Shown: in pieces, positions 43,255 to 50,765 of the stretch
Layout of the letters: every line of letters starts with the position of its first letter
Numbering within the stretch: the stretch's first letter is position 1
Source: Sphaerochaeta associata
GTDB lineage: Bacteria > Spirochaetota > Spirochaetia > Sphaerochaetales > Sphaerochaetaceae
Direction of reading: 5' to 3'
DNA: 64,000 nt
Assembly (NCBI RefSeq): GCF_022869165.1
Contig: NZ_CP094929.1
Location: 2,046,001 to 2,110,000, forward strand
The notes under the pieces: model-generated
What the model was told of the DNA's origin: nothing
The model's input: only the letters and a program-made list of their open reading frames with translations
The model's database searches: none
Translations under genes and position numbers: made by a program

Positions 43255-44118
43255 ATGATTACCTTGAGAAACAACAACCTCACGATGGAAATTTCTGAAG
43301 TGGGTGCCGAGATTCACTCACTGTACAACACTCAAACGGACGTCCAATATATTTTCGACGGGAACCCCGTCTTTTGGCCGCGTCACACACCCCTGCTCTT
43401 TCCGGTCACCGGGCCTCTGGCGGACGGAACAGTGGAAGCAAAGGGAAAAACCTACACCATGCCGGTCAACGGTTTTGCTCGCGATCTGAACTTCAAGACA
43501 ACACAAGAGAAACCCTATGAAGCCACCTTCGTGCTGTGCAGTGATGATCGAACACGAGCCTTCTACCCTTTTGAATTCAGCCTGACGGTAACCCATACCC
43601 TGTTTGAGAACGGCTATACCAGCAAGGCTGTCATCAAGGCTGAAGAGCAGCTGTACTGCACATTCGGTTGGCATCCGGCTTTCAGCTTGAACATGAACGG
43701 AAACGATGCACCCTTGGAGTCGTACTATGTCCAGTTCGAAAAAAAGGAGAGTGCAGACAGGCTCTATCCGGTCAACGGCGTCTTTGCAAGACAGGAACGC
43801 TTTTTGGACGACCAGGACATTTTAAAGCTTACCAGAGAGGAGTTGGACAAGGGCCCGATCGTACTCAACGGCCTTAAGAGCCGGTATGTCAGCCTTAAAA
43901 GCCGAAATGGCAAGGCAGGTGTCACAATAGACCGTGGGGAACTACCCACCTTGGTCATTTGGACCAAGGAGAAGGTCGACGCCCCCTATGTCTGCGTCGA
44001 GCCGATGTACAGCTTCCAGGATGCAACCCGAAAACGTGACCTCAGTGAGATGGAAGGCATGATGCACCTGAAGGCAGGCGAGAGCAGAACGTTCTCCAAC
44101 ACCTTTACCGTGTTCTAG
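43255..44118 (+). CDS. Aldose 1-epimerase family protein (LacX/YihR-like)
   Basis: A 287-residue galactose mutarotase-like beta-sandwich. Typical elements: GAEIHSL, WPRHTPLLFPVTGPL, PVNGFARDLNF (His replaced by Asn-Gly), GWHPAF with a catalytic-type His, and EPMYSFQDA with the Glu. AAGGGAG lies nine bases upstream of ATG 43255. Probably interconverts anomers of a sugar or sugar phosphate. The last four bases overlap the convergent hemA-cyclase gene. Confidence 0.85.
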   Translation: MITLRNNNLTMEISEVGAEIHSLYNTQTDVQYIFDGNPVFWPRHTPLLFPVTGPLADGTVEAKGKTYTMPVNGFARDLNFKTTQEKPYEATFVLCSDDRTRAFYPFEFSLTVTHTLFENGYTSKAVIKAEEQLYCTFGWHPAFSLNMNGNDAPLESYYVQFEKKESADRLYPVNGVFARQERFLDDQDILKLTREELDKGPIVLNGLKSRYVSLKSRNGKAGVTIDRGELPTLVIWTKEKVDAPYVCVEPMYSFQDATRKRDLSEMEGMMHLKAGESRTFSNTFTVF

Positions 44119-45821
44119 GCTTCATAGGTTGCAACCACCCTGGCCGGCGATCCATCGGCATGCTTGTAGGAAAGAGGCAGGGCGGTCAACTGAACGGTTC
44201 TATGGAGTATGTGTTCGAGGTTCACCAGATTCTCAAGAATCAGGGCGTTGGAGCCGAGAATGGTGTGGTGGATGGGGAAGTCAAGGTCCCCATCCCGGTC
44301 ACAGTTTCCCGTGTCGAAGCCAAACATCCTTACACCGCGCTCAACAAGGTATGCCGCAGCCTCTTGGGTCAGATACGACTTCCCCTTCGTATACAAGAGA
44401 ACGGCATCGCAGTCCGAATCGATGCATGAGACCTTTTCTACTGTAATGTCGCAATCCTCCGAACAATCCAAGACACAGGCCGTTGCAAAGAAACGGGAGA
44501 CGGGAATCTCGTCCAAGGACGAACCTTCAGGCAACAGATGAGCCGGGCTGTCCATATGGGTTGCCGCATGCGAGCCGAATTGCAGCTTTGTAAGCCGCCA
44601 TCCCTCCCTTTCCAAGGTATGGAAGGGTGCAATAACAACGGCGGGATCGCCGGAATAGCCGGCCTGTCCGTTCTCAAGCGGCATGGAAAGATCGAGATGC
44701 ATGCGTTTTGCCTGCTCTTTTTTTTGCGCATACAGATAGTGGCTGAAAGCTTTTCGGGCCGTCTCATGAATGACTTGGGCCAAATCAGTATTCTCCGCCA
44801 TTGCCTGCTTAAGCGGAGCCTGCAACCGGTACACCAGATCATTTGCTGCATCGACTGCCAGACTCTGCAACTCCGGTACGGCTGACCGATAGTGCAGATA
44901 GTGTTCAGTTTTAGCACATGCCGTTTCGATGATACCGAGGGCTTTCTGCGTCTCTCGTTCACGGCTTGGAAGGTCAATATCGAGGTCTTGGATGCGTACA
45001 ACACCTTCGATTTCGGGGTCGATATCCCTCACCGGTGCCAAATCGATATAGAGATGGGTGCCTTCCACCTGCTCTTTTGTCAGGGTGTACTCCATCCCCT
45101 TCGTCGCACTGATGACAACATGACAGCGAGACAGATAGGATAATCGCTTCTCATAGGCGACTGCCTCAACCTTGGGAGGAACCAAAAGATCGGCTTTCTC
45201 TGTATCGCGGATCGTCATGTATACGATAAAATCTCTTCGAGCCAGGCAGGAGGCGACAGAGCGGGCAAGTGCGCTGCTTCCTATGACAAGCACCGGCTGC
45301 TTCTCATAGGCTGACACCAGGCTGTAGACGCGCTCAGCCACACTCTCATCTACGATCTGAAGATCAACCTTGCTCTGGACCTGCTTGGCGGTGGTTATCA
45401 CCTCCCGTACAAGATAAGAGAGCAGCGATGAAGCGCACCCCACCCCTACCGAGCGGGTATAAGCTTGTTGCACTTGGCTGATGATCTGGTCCTCTCCGAA
45501 GAGCGGGCTGAGCAATCCACACGCCAGAGACATACAGTGCAGAAGACTCTCCTGCGACGAAATTGAATACGTCTGACTTGTCCAAGTCAATGGCGAGAGT
45601 GAAAGGCTGCGAAGCAGCGGTTCCACGGTGCCGGTCCTTGGCTGTTCGCACCAAAGCTCGATTCGATCGCAGGTGGCCAGCAGCAGGACCGACTTGCTCT
45701 GGGTTTGCTTTTTGATTTTCACACAAGCTTCGCTGAGTCTGCCATCCTCAAAGGCAAACAAGGCCTGCTTGGAAGGAGGCAGATGGTCGAACCGAAGGCC
45801 GACAATAGAGAGGGCAATCAC
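44115..45821 (-). CDS. hemA: Glutamyl-tRNA reductase fused to a cyclase/kynurenine-formamidase domain
   Basis: A single 568-residue frame. Residues 1-370 are GluTR: the catalytic Cys51 in LATCDRIELW, GEDQIISQVQQAY (the family's GEPQILGQVK block), LVIGSSALARSVA as the NADPH site, and a C-terminal dimer helix. Residues 374-568 are a PF04199 cyclase domain: DLSMPLENG, YSGDP, the metal motif HAATHMDSPAH at 418-428 and FGFDTGN. No break or repeat lies at the junction. Start GTG 45821 with GGAGG six bases upstream, overlapping the glycosylase stop (GTGA). The first part should make glutamate-1-semialdehyde for tetrapyrroles; the second is a metal-dependent amidohydrolase of unknown substrate. No other hem gene lies nearby. 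Confidence 0.88.
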   Translation of the reverse strand: MIALSIVGLRFDHLPPSKQALFAFEDGRLSEACVKIKKQTQSKSVLLLATCDRIELWCEQPRTGTVEPLLRSLSLSPLTWTSQTYSISSQESLLHCMSLACGLLSPLFGEDQIISQVQQAYTRSVGVGCASSLLSYLVREVITTAKQVQSKVDLQIVDESVAERVYSLVSAYEKQPVLVIGSSALARSVASCLARRDFIVYMTIRDTEKADLLVPPKVEAVAYEKRLSYLSRCHVVISATKGMEYTLTKEQVEGTHLYIDLAPVRDIDPEIEGVVRIQDLDIDLPSRERETQKALGIIETACAKTEHYLHYRSAVPELQSLAVDAANDLVYRLQAPLKQAMAENTDLAQVIHETARKAFSHYLYAQKKEQAKRMHLDLSMPLENGQAGYSGDPAVVIAPFHTLEREGWRLTKLQFGSHAATHMDSPAHLLPEGSSLDEIPVSRFFATACVLDCSEDCDITVEKVSCIDSDCDAVLLYTKGKSYLTQEAAAYLVERGVRMFGFDTGNCDRDGDLDFPIHHTILGSNALILENLVNLEHILHRTVQLTALPLSYKHADGSPARVVATYEA

Positions 45822-46579
45822 AACCGACCTCCTTGGGTACGCTCAAAGTGAAACAGGTACTGCTGGGCGAGCGCCGCATAGGGGGTGAAATATGAAGCAT
45901 CACGACCGGGATAGCGCGTCTTCATCACCTTCAGCATCCAGGTATCGAGGGGAAAGGCTTGTTGACGATGGAAGGCAAAGGCCAGTATGCAAAGGGCTAC
46001 CTTCGGACCCACTCCACGGATTGTCTGCAAGGCACGATAAGCTTCTTCATCGCCAAGGTCCGGGATGGCTTGCAGGAGTGCATGATTCTGAATTGCATCC
46101 AGCAGATAGGGTGCTCGAAATCCCATACCCAATTGCCGCAGATCCTGTTCGCTGACATTCATCAGTTGCTCCGGGCGGGGGAAGGCATACCAAGGACCTT
46201 CGACATGGGTGCCGAAATGCTTGGACAACAGCTCATACATGCCTCGTATACGCTTGATATTGTTGTTCTGGCTGAGTAAAAAACCCATCAGGACCTCCCA
46301 TGGATCCTGGTTGAGGATATGCAGACCCTTGTAGGCCTGTATTGCACGAGCGAGATGAGGGTCGAGGGAGGACAGGTACGACTCTGCCCTCCCGTATTCC
46401 CAGTCCATGTCAAAATAACGGCGCAGCGCTCCATTTTGAGCAAGCAATGGGTCAAAGGTCTTTTCGGTAAAACAGACCAGCTGCCGCCCCACCACTGCCT
46501 GATAGACTCCGTCCTGCTTCGACCAGGCAAACGTCTGTCCTGAAAATAGGGTTGCGTCTAGATCAATGGATGCACTCAT
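45818..46579 (-). CDS. 8-oxoguanine DNA glycosylase (OGG1 family)
   Basis: A 253-residue HhH-GPD glycosylase. N-terminal LFSGQTFAWSKQDG resembles the OGG1 fold's first domain; the hairpin TIRGVGPKVALCILAF holds the catalytic Lys, and FPLDTWMLKVM the catalytic Asp. Removes 8-oxoguanine paired with C. I start at ATG 46579 (MSASIDLDATLF); a promoter TTGCAT-17-TACAGT ends six bases before it and there is no ribosome site, so the transcript looks leaderless. Followed by the hemA-cyclase gene. Confidence 0.9.
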   Translation of the reverse strand: MSASIDLDATLFSGQTFAWSKQDGVYQAVVGRQLVCFTEKTFDPLLAQNGALRRYFDMDWEYGRAESYLSSLDPHLARAIQAYKGLHILNQDPWEVLMGFLLSQNNNIKRIRGMYELLSKHFGTHVEGPWYAFPRPEQLMNVSEQDLRQLGMGFRAPYLLDAIQNHALLQAIPDLGDEEAYRALQTIRGVGPKVALCILAFAFHRQQAFPLDTWMLKVMKTRYPGRDASYFTPYAALAQQYLFHFERTQGGRL

Positions 46580-46585
46580 GCGCCT

Positions 46586-46614
46586 ACTGTAACAAAGCGC
46601 TGAAGCTAATGCAA
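46586..46614 (-). promoter_or_regulatory. Promoter of the glycosylase-hemA operon (leaderless)
   Basis: On the reverse strand TTGCAT (46614-46609), 17-base spacer, TACAGT (46591-46586), six bases before the ATG. Confidence 0.55.
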
Positions 46615-46652
46615 GCAAAGCGAACCAGTACAGCAAAAGGGAGGCTCGTTGC

Positions 46653-47297
46653 ATGGAAACCATTGAACACATCCGCTACAACCGCTTGGTTCATCGAGGA
46701 GGTGCTTTGCTGCATCTCTTTGATGTGGGCCAGCTGAAGCTCATCGGCAGGATTGCAGCTTCACTGCCGCCCGATGATTTCTCCCTGCTCTACCCCTTCT
46801 CGTTTGCAGACATCCACCTCGGTGCCCATCAGAACCTAGGCACCGTGTTTGCATCCTTGACGGAGACAGAACAATGCAGGGTATTGGATGTAGCCATCGA
46901 GCTCTCAAGAGAAGACGAAACAAAAGCAATGCTCTCAGTGTCACATGAGAGCGGGGCGGTCTGCCTGTTGGGTTTGGGAAAACAAACGTCGACACTGATT
47001 GACCGAGCGACCCACTACCTGGCCAGTCCCCTGCTCATAACCATGGTCGATCCCGTCCTAGAACCCGATGTACATCAAGTGCTGCAGCACTCTGGTATGG
47101 CCCTGGATCAGGGAGAATGGGAGACTGAGGCGTGTTGTATCTGCATCGCCGCATGCAGTGAAGAGTTCTTCGCAGAACACATCTTCACCTTTCCTCTCAC
47201 CGCACGGTTTTCCCTGACCTGGGGCCCGACCAAGGACAGGTATGGTCGATTGGTCCCTACCTACCTTCACGAGGCGACCGGGCATTCACCTCGATGA
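46653..47297 (+). CDS. Unknown protein, 214 residues
   Basis: GGGAGG lies eight bases before ATG 46653. The protein is soluble, with a mixed alpha/beta composition (LKLIGRIAASLPPDDFSLLYPF, EQCRVLDVAIELSRED, a GAVCLLGLGKQ loop) and several Cys (EACCICIAACSEEF). No family recognised. Divergent from the glycosylase gene and convergent with the next unknown gene, with a 41-base overlap. Confidence 0.7.
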   Translation: METIEHIRYNRLVHRGGALLHLFDVGQLKLIGRIAASLPPDDFSLLYPFSFADIHLGAHQNLGTVFASLTETEQCRVLDVAIELSREDETKAMLSVSHESGAVCLLGLGKQTSTLIDRATHYLASPLLITMVDPVLEPDVHQVLQHSGMALDQGEWETEACCICIAACSEEFFAEHIFTFPLTARFSLTWGPTKDRYGRLVPTYLHEATGHSPR

Positions 47298-47697
47298 AAC
47301 CATTGAACAGAACAGAAAAGTTTCCGTTCTGACTGGGCAGTGAGAGGTTCTGTGACTTGGTGTTTATAAACATGAGCGGTGCATACATGACAACGGCTTT
47401 TTCTAGTCGGGCGTGATTCAGCACCTGCTTGGCGATTTCGGCGGAGAGGGCGGGTGCATGAGGATACATGGCAGCCTCCACCACGACCCACCACAACCGC
47501 TCATCCTTCCTGGCTGCTTTCAGATGGGGAAATCGGCTTTGGCTTCCACTGCGAAAAACAATCTTGAATCGGTCGGACTCCAAGACCTGCTCGACATGGG
47601 CCACCGCCATGGCATGGAGGGCCTGGTCGCTGAGCAGGCGATAGGATGCAACCGTACGGGCTGCTTGGATATCAGGGTATCGAAACAGCTCTCTCAT
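47257..47697 (-). CDS. Unknown protein, 146 residues
   Basis: Starts MRELFRYPDIQAARTVASYR. Alpha/beta composition with a hydrophobic core (RLWWVVVEAAMYPHAP, AVVMYAPLMFINT). Family not recognised. A promoter, TTGAGA-16-TATACT, ends five bases before the ATG and no useful ribosome site fits, so it too may be leaderless. Overlaps the convergent gene by 41 bases. Confidence 0.65.
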   Translation of the reverse strand: MRELFRYPDIQAARTVASYRLLSDQALHAMAVAHVEQVLESDRFKIVFRSGSQSRFPHLKAARKDERLWWVVVEAAMYPHAPALSAEIAKQVLNHARLEKAVVMYAPLMFINTKSQNLSLPSQNGNFSVLFNGFIEVNARSPREGR

Positions 47698-47702
47698 ACC
47701 CT

Positions 47703-47730
47703 AGTATACCATGGATGCGCCGCTTCTCAA
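47703..47730 (-). promoter_or_regulatory. Promoter of the 47257-47697 gene (leaderless)
   Basis: On the reverse strand TTGAGA (47730-47725), 16-base spacer, TATACT (47708-47703), five bases before the start codon. Confidence 0.55.
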
Positions 47731-48656
47731 GCCTCGCTGAACAGCCAGGTCGAAAGATAGCGCTCACCGGTATCGGGAAGCATAACCACAATGGTTTTTC
47801 CAGCCCACTCGTCTCTCTGTGCATAGGTGAGGGCTGCGCTCAGAGCGGCACCGCTGGAGATTCCGACCAACAGCCCGTCAAGCTTGGCTGCCTGCCTGGC
47901 TGCCTCTCCGGCTTTTGCATCTTCAACAGTGTAGATTTCATCGATGACCGAACGGTCGAGCGTGGCAGGAACAAAGCCCGCCCCGATTCCCTGGATTTTA
48001 TGGGGACCACCGTAGCCTTCGCTGAGCACGGGACTGGTGGCAGGCTCGACCGCCACGATCTTGACCGAAGGATTTTTTTCCTTGAGATACCGGCCGACCC
48101 CGGTGATGGTTCCACCGGTGCCTACCCCGGCTATGAACAGGTCCACCTTCTCTCCGCTGTCCGTCCATATTTCAGGACCGGTTGTGGCATAGTGAACACT
48201 CGGGTTGTCGGGGTTCTCGAATTGGGAGGGAATGAAGGAATCGGGGGTGTGGCGGGAGATTTCCTCAGCCTTGGCTATCGCCCCTTTCATCCCTAACGAT
48301 CCGTCGGTGAGTATCAACTCCGCACCAAGGGCTGAAAGCAGCTTCCTGCGCTCTACACTCATTGTCTCGGGCATGGTAATGATAAGTTTATATCCCTTCA
48401 CCGCTGCAATATAGGCAAGGCCAACGCCGGTATTTCCACTGGTCGGCTCAATAATAACCGAGCCGCTCTTCAACTGACCGCGTTTCTCTGCGCCTTCAAT
48501 CATCGCCAGGGCGATACGGTCCTTCACACTGGAAAGAGGGTTGAAACTCTCGACCTTCACCAAGATCGTCGCCTTGGTTGTGTTGAGCCTGTTGAGTCGA
48601 ATCAAAGGGGTGTTGCCGATTTTCTCGGTGATATTCTGATATATGCGTGCACTCAT
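47727..48656 (-). CDS. cysK: Cysteine synthase A (O-acetylserine sulfhydrylase)
   Basis: A 309-residue PLP enzyme. The lysine is in NPLSSVKDRIAL near residue 45; EPTSGNTGVGLAY, PSQFENPDNP and VGTGGTITGVGRYLKEKNP are all typical of CysK. It joins sulphide to O-acetylserine. The leader carries an inverted-repeat-like box after a near-consensus promoter; a pair of Rrf2 regulators lies immediately upstream on the same strand, so regulation by a CymR-like protein is plausible. Ribosome site GGGAGGAGG precedes ATG 48656. Confidence 0.95.
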   Translation of the reverse strand: MSARIYQNITEKIGNTPLIRLNRLNTTKATILVKVESFNPLSSVKDRIALAMIEGAEKRGQLKSGSVIIEPTSGNTGVGLAYIAAVKGYKLIITMPETMSVERRKLLSALGAELILTDGSLGMKGAIAKAEEISRHTPDSFIPSQFENPDNPSVHYATTGPEIWTDSGEKVDLFIAGVGTGGTITGVGRYLKEKNPSVKIVAVEPATSPVLSEGYGGPHKIQGIGAGFVPATLDRSVIDEIYTVEDAKAGEAARQAAKLDGLLVGISSGAALSAALTYAQRDEWAGKTIVVMLPDTGERYLSTWLFSEA

Positions 48657-48684
48657 GCTAAGCAGCCTCCTCCCGGTACGGGTT

Positions 48685-48738
48685 ATATCCTAGTAAGTTT
48701 GTAGATATAATAGTAATTACAAGATGCTCCTTCGTCAA
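48685..48738 (-). promoter_or_regulatory. cysK promoter and candidate Rrf2 box
   Basis: On the reverse strand TTGACG (48738-48733), 17-base spacer, TACTAT (48715-48710), then the box ATATCTAC...TACTAGGATAT (48708-48685), whose outer five bases are inverted repeats. ACTAGG is shared with the sod operator. Confidence 0.6.
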
Positions 48739-48749
48739 GCCCCTCTTTC

Positions 48750-49166
48750 CTAAATAACATAGGTGAACCACTGCGCTTTGGTGACCTCACTGAGCGATAA
48801 CCCCTCGAAGACCTTCTTCACCTCTTGGTCGAGTTTCTGATAGAAATGCAACCGGATCACCCGTTCAATGGCATTCTCCTCACCTTGAGGGGGTTCTTCA
48901 AAAGCAATGTTGCCTTCCAACAAATCCAGGACATCGTAAATCATGATCGCTTCAGCACTGCGTTCGAGCAAATACCCGCCGCCGGAACCTTTCACCGAAG
49001 TCAAGAAACCTCCGCGGGTGAGCAGCAAAGCCACCTGCTGTAAATATTTCTCACTCAAGGCTTGACGCTTGGCCACCACCGTCAGGGCGATCGGTCCTTC
49101 ATTGGAATGCTCGGCGATATCAACGAGCAGCCTCAGGCCATACCGGCCGCGTGTAGAAATTTTCAT
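48750..49166 (-). CDS. Rrf2-family regulator without cluster cysteines (CymR-like)
   Basis: A 138-residue Rrf2 winged-helix protein (MKISTRGRYGLRLLVDIAEH, SEKYLQQVALLLTRGGFL, KGSGGGYLLERS). It has no Cys in the usual iron-sulphur loop, as in CymR, which works with CysK. It lies just upstream of cysK on the same strand. ATG 49166 overlaps the stop of the second Rrf2 gene by four bases. Confidence 0.88.
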   Translation of the reverse strand: MKISTRGRYGLRLLVDIAEHSNEGPIALTVVAKRQALSEKYLQQVALLLTRGGFLTSVKGSGGGYLLERSAEAIMIYDVLDLLEGNIAFEEPPQGEENAIERVIRLHFYQKLDQEVKKVFEGLSLSEVTKAQWFTYVI

Positions 49167-49570
49167 ATACCACCCCCCGCCTCACTCTCCACCAGATGGG
49201 AGGCCAACTCTTCTATGGTCACCTGATTGGAAAAATCCACGACGGCACTTTGCAACAAGGACCAGATTTGATGCGTCTTACAGGCATCGGTACGGGTGCA
49301 GTTCTTACAGGGAGCCGGTTCGAAATCACCCTCGCTGGCAGTAAGCACCTCTTTGCAGGTTATATCGGCCTTGGCAAGACGGTATCCACCCTGCACCCCG
49401 CGTTCAGCCTGCACAAGACCTGCACGGCGAAGCGGAATCATCAGCTGCTCAAGGTAACCACTGCTGATGCCGGTGGCTTCACTGATACTGCGAATGCTGC
49501 AGTTATCCCTGCACGTGGCCAGATAGACCATGGTTTGGAGGGAGTATCTTCCTTTTGTCGATAATTTCAT
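49163..49570 (-). CDS. Rrf2-family regulator with cluster-type cysteines (IscR-like)
   Basis: A 135-residue protein (MKLSTKGRYSLQTMVYLA, SSGYLEQLMIPLRRAGLV) with the loop CKNCTRTDACKTHQIW near residues 88-103, three Cys and a His as in iron-sulphur or redox-sensing members. Promoter TTGACG-17-TACCTT ends six bases before ATG 49570 with no ribosome site, so the transcript should be leaderless. Coupled to the second Rrf2 gene, suggesting a pair or heterodimer. Confidence 0.88.
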   Translation of the reverse strand: MKLSTKGRYSLQTMVYLATCRDNCSIRSISEATGISSGYLEQLMIPLRRAGLVQAERGVQGGYRLAKADITCKEVLTASEGDFEPAPCKNCTRTDACKTHQIWSLLQSAVVDFSNQVTIEELASHLVESEAGGGI

Positions 49571-49576
49571 ATCTAG

Positions 49577-49605
49577 AAGGTATCAGTACCATAGATGCAC
49601 GTCAA
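49577..49605 (-). promoter_or_regulatory. Promoter of the Rrf2 pair (leaderless)
   Basis: On the reverse strand TTGACG (49605-49600), 17-base spacer, TACCTT (49582-49577), then six bases to the ATG. Confidence 0.6.
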
Positions 49606-49723
49606 GCAGTCTATAAGCTTTCCAATGTTCCTCCAAAGTAAAACTTGTGATACAATCAGTACCTGATTGGGGTTGTGACCGCAACTGCAAGCATTACTTC
49701 ATCATATATTGCAAGGATTCCTT

Positions 49724-50764
49724 ATGAATTTACTTCTACTTGTTCTACTCCATGTGGTTGGAGCCCTTGGCGGTCTGTTGCTGAGAAAACTCCGACTCCC
49801 GGCAGGAGCTCTTGTCGGAGCCATGCTGGGTGTCATGATTTTCAATAGTTTCACCACCCTGGTACCCTCCTATCCCCACGAATTGAGAATCCTCGTGCAA
49901 ATCGTCTCGGGGCTGGTCATCGGCACCCGTTTTTCCCGATCCGATGTGCAATCACTGAGGACCATGGCCCTTCCGGTCATCGTGTTGGTCACGGTTCTGC
50001 TTGCGACCAACCTGGTGTTCGCCTTCCTGATGGAGCACTTCACCTCGCTCAGCTTTATGACATCGTTCTTTGCCTGTGCTCCCGGGGGTGTCTCCGACCT
50101 CGCCCTCGTAGCAACCGATTTCGGTGCAGTAATGGAACATGTCGCCCTGCTGCAGCTCTTCAGACTCACCTTGGTGATCATAGTCTTTCCACCGATGATC
50201 CGTGCCATGCTGAAAATCAAGCAGCCCGGCAACCATCTCGATCAGAGCGAAATACCGAGAGCGAACAAACAAACGAAGTCGTTGCGCCACTATGCGCTGA
50301 CCTTTCTCTGCGCTCTCGCCGGCGGCCTGCTTCTCTACGTTCTCAAGATTCCCGCCGGAGCCATCCTGGGTTCGATCGTTGCTGTAGCCATACTCAACGT
50401 GGCAAGGCAGAATGCTGTGTATCCGAGCAGCGTGAAAGTGCTCGTACAGATATTCGCCGGTACGTACATCGGCAGTAAAATCACCGCCCAGACATTCTTG
50501 GAAGTGAACATCCTGCTCGTTCCCTCATTCATTCTCACCCTGGAACTCTTTGTAATGGCCTTCCTGACCGCCTACATCCTTCACAAGGTCTGCAGGATGG
50601 ACTGGGCTACAGCCCTTTTCTCCTCCACTCCAGGCGGCATACAGGAAATGGGGCTCATCAGCGACGAGTTGGGACTACAAACCCCCAAGATAGTCCTGAT
50701 GCATACATTCCGCATCCTGGCCGTCCTGGGGGTTCTTCCCGTCCTAGCAGGGTTGTTCGGTTGA
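49724..50764 (+). CDS. AbrB-family (PF05145) membrane protein
   Basis: A 346-residue protein of two similar halves, each with about four or five helices: GGLLLRKLRLPAGALVGAMLGVM and GGLLLYVLKIPAGAILGSIVAVA start them, and FACAPGGVSDLALVATDFG and FSSTPGGIQEMGLISDELG end them. This is the duplicated family often misnamed ammonia monooxygenase; function is likely small-molecule transport. AAGGA six bases before ATG 49724 decides the start. Confidence 0.88.
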   Translation: MNLLLLVLLHVVGALGGLLLRKLRLPAGALVGAMLGVMIFNSFTTLVPSYPHELRILVQIVSGLVIGTRFSRSDVQSLRTMALPVIVLVTVLLATNLVFAFLMEHFTSLSFMTSFFACAPGGVSDLALVATDFGAVMEHVALLQLFRLTLVIIVFPPMIRAMLKIKQPGNHLDQSEIPRANKQTKSLRHYALTFLCALAGGLLLYVLKIPAGAILGSIVAVAILNVARQNAVYPSSVKVLVQIFAGTYIGSKITAQTFLEVNILLVPSFILTLELFVMAFLTAYILHKVCRMDWATALFSSTPGGIQEMGLISDELGLQTPKIVLMHTFRILAVLGVLPVLAGLFG

Positions 50765-50765
50765 A

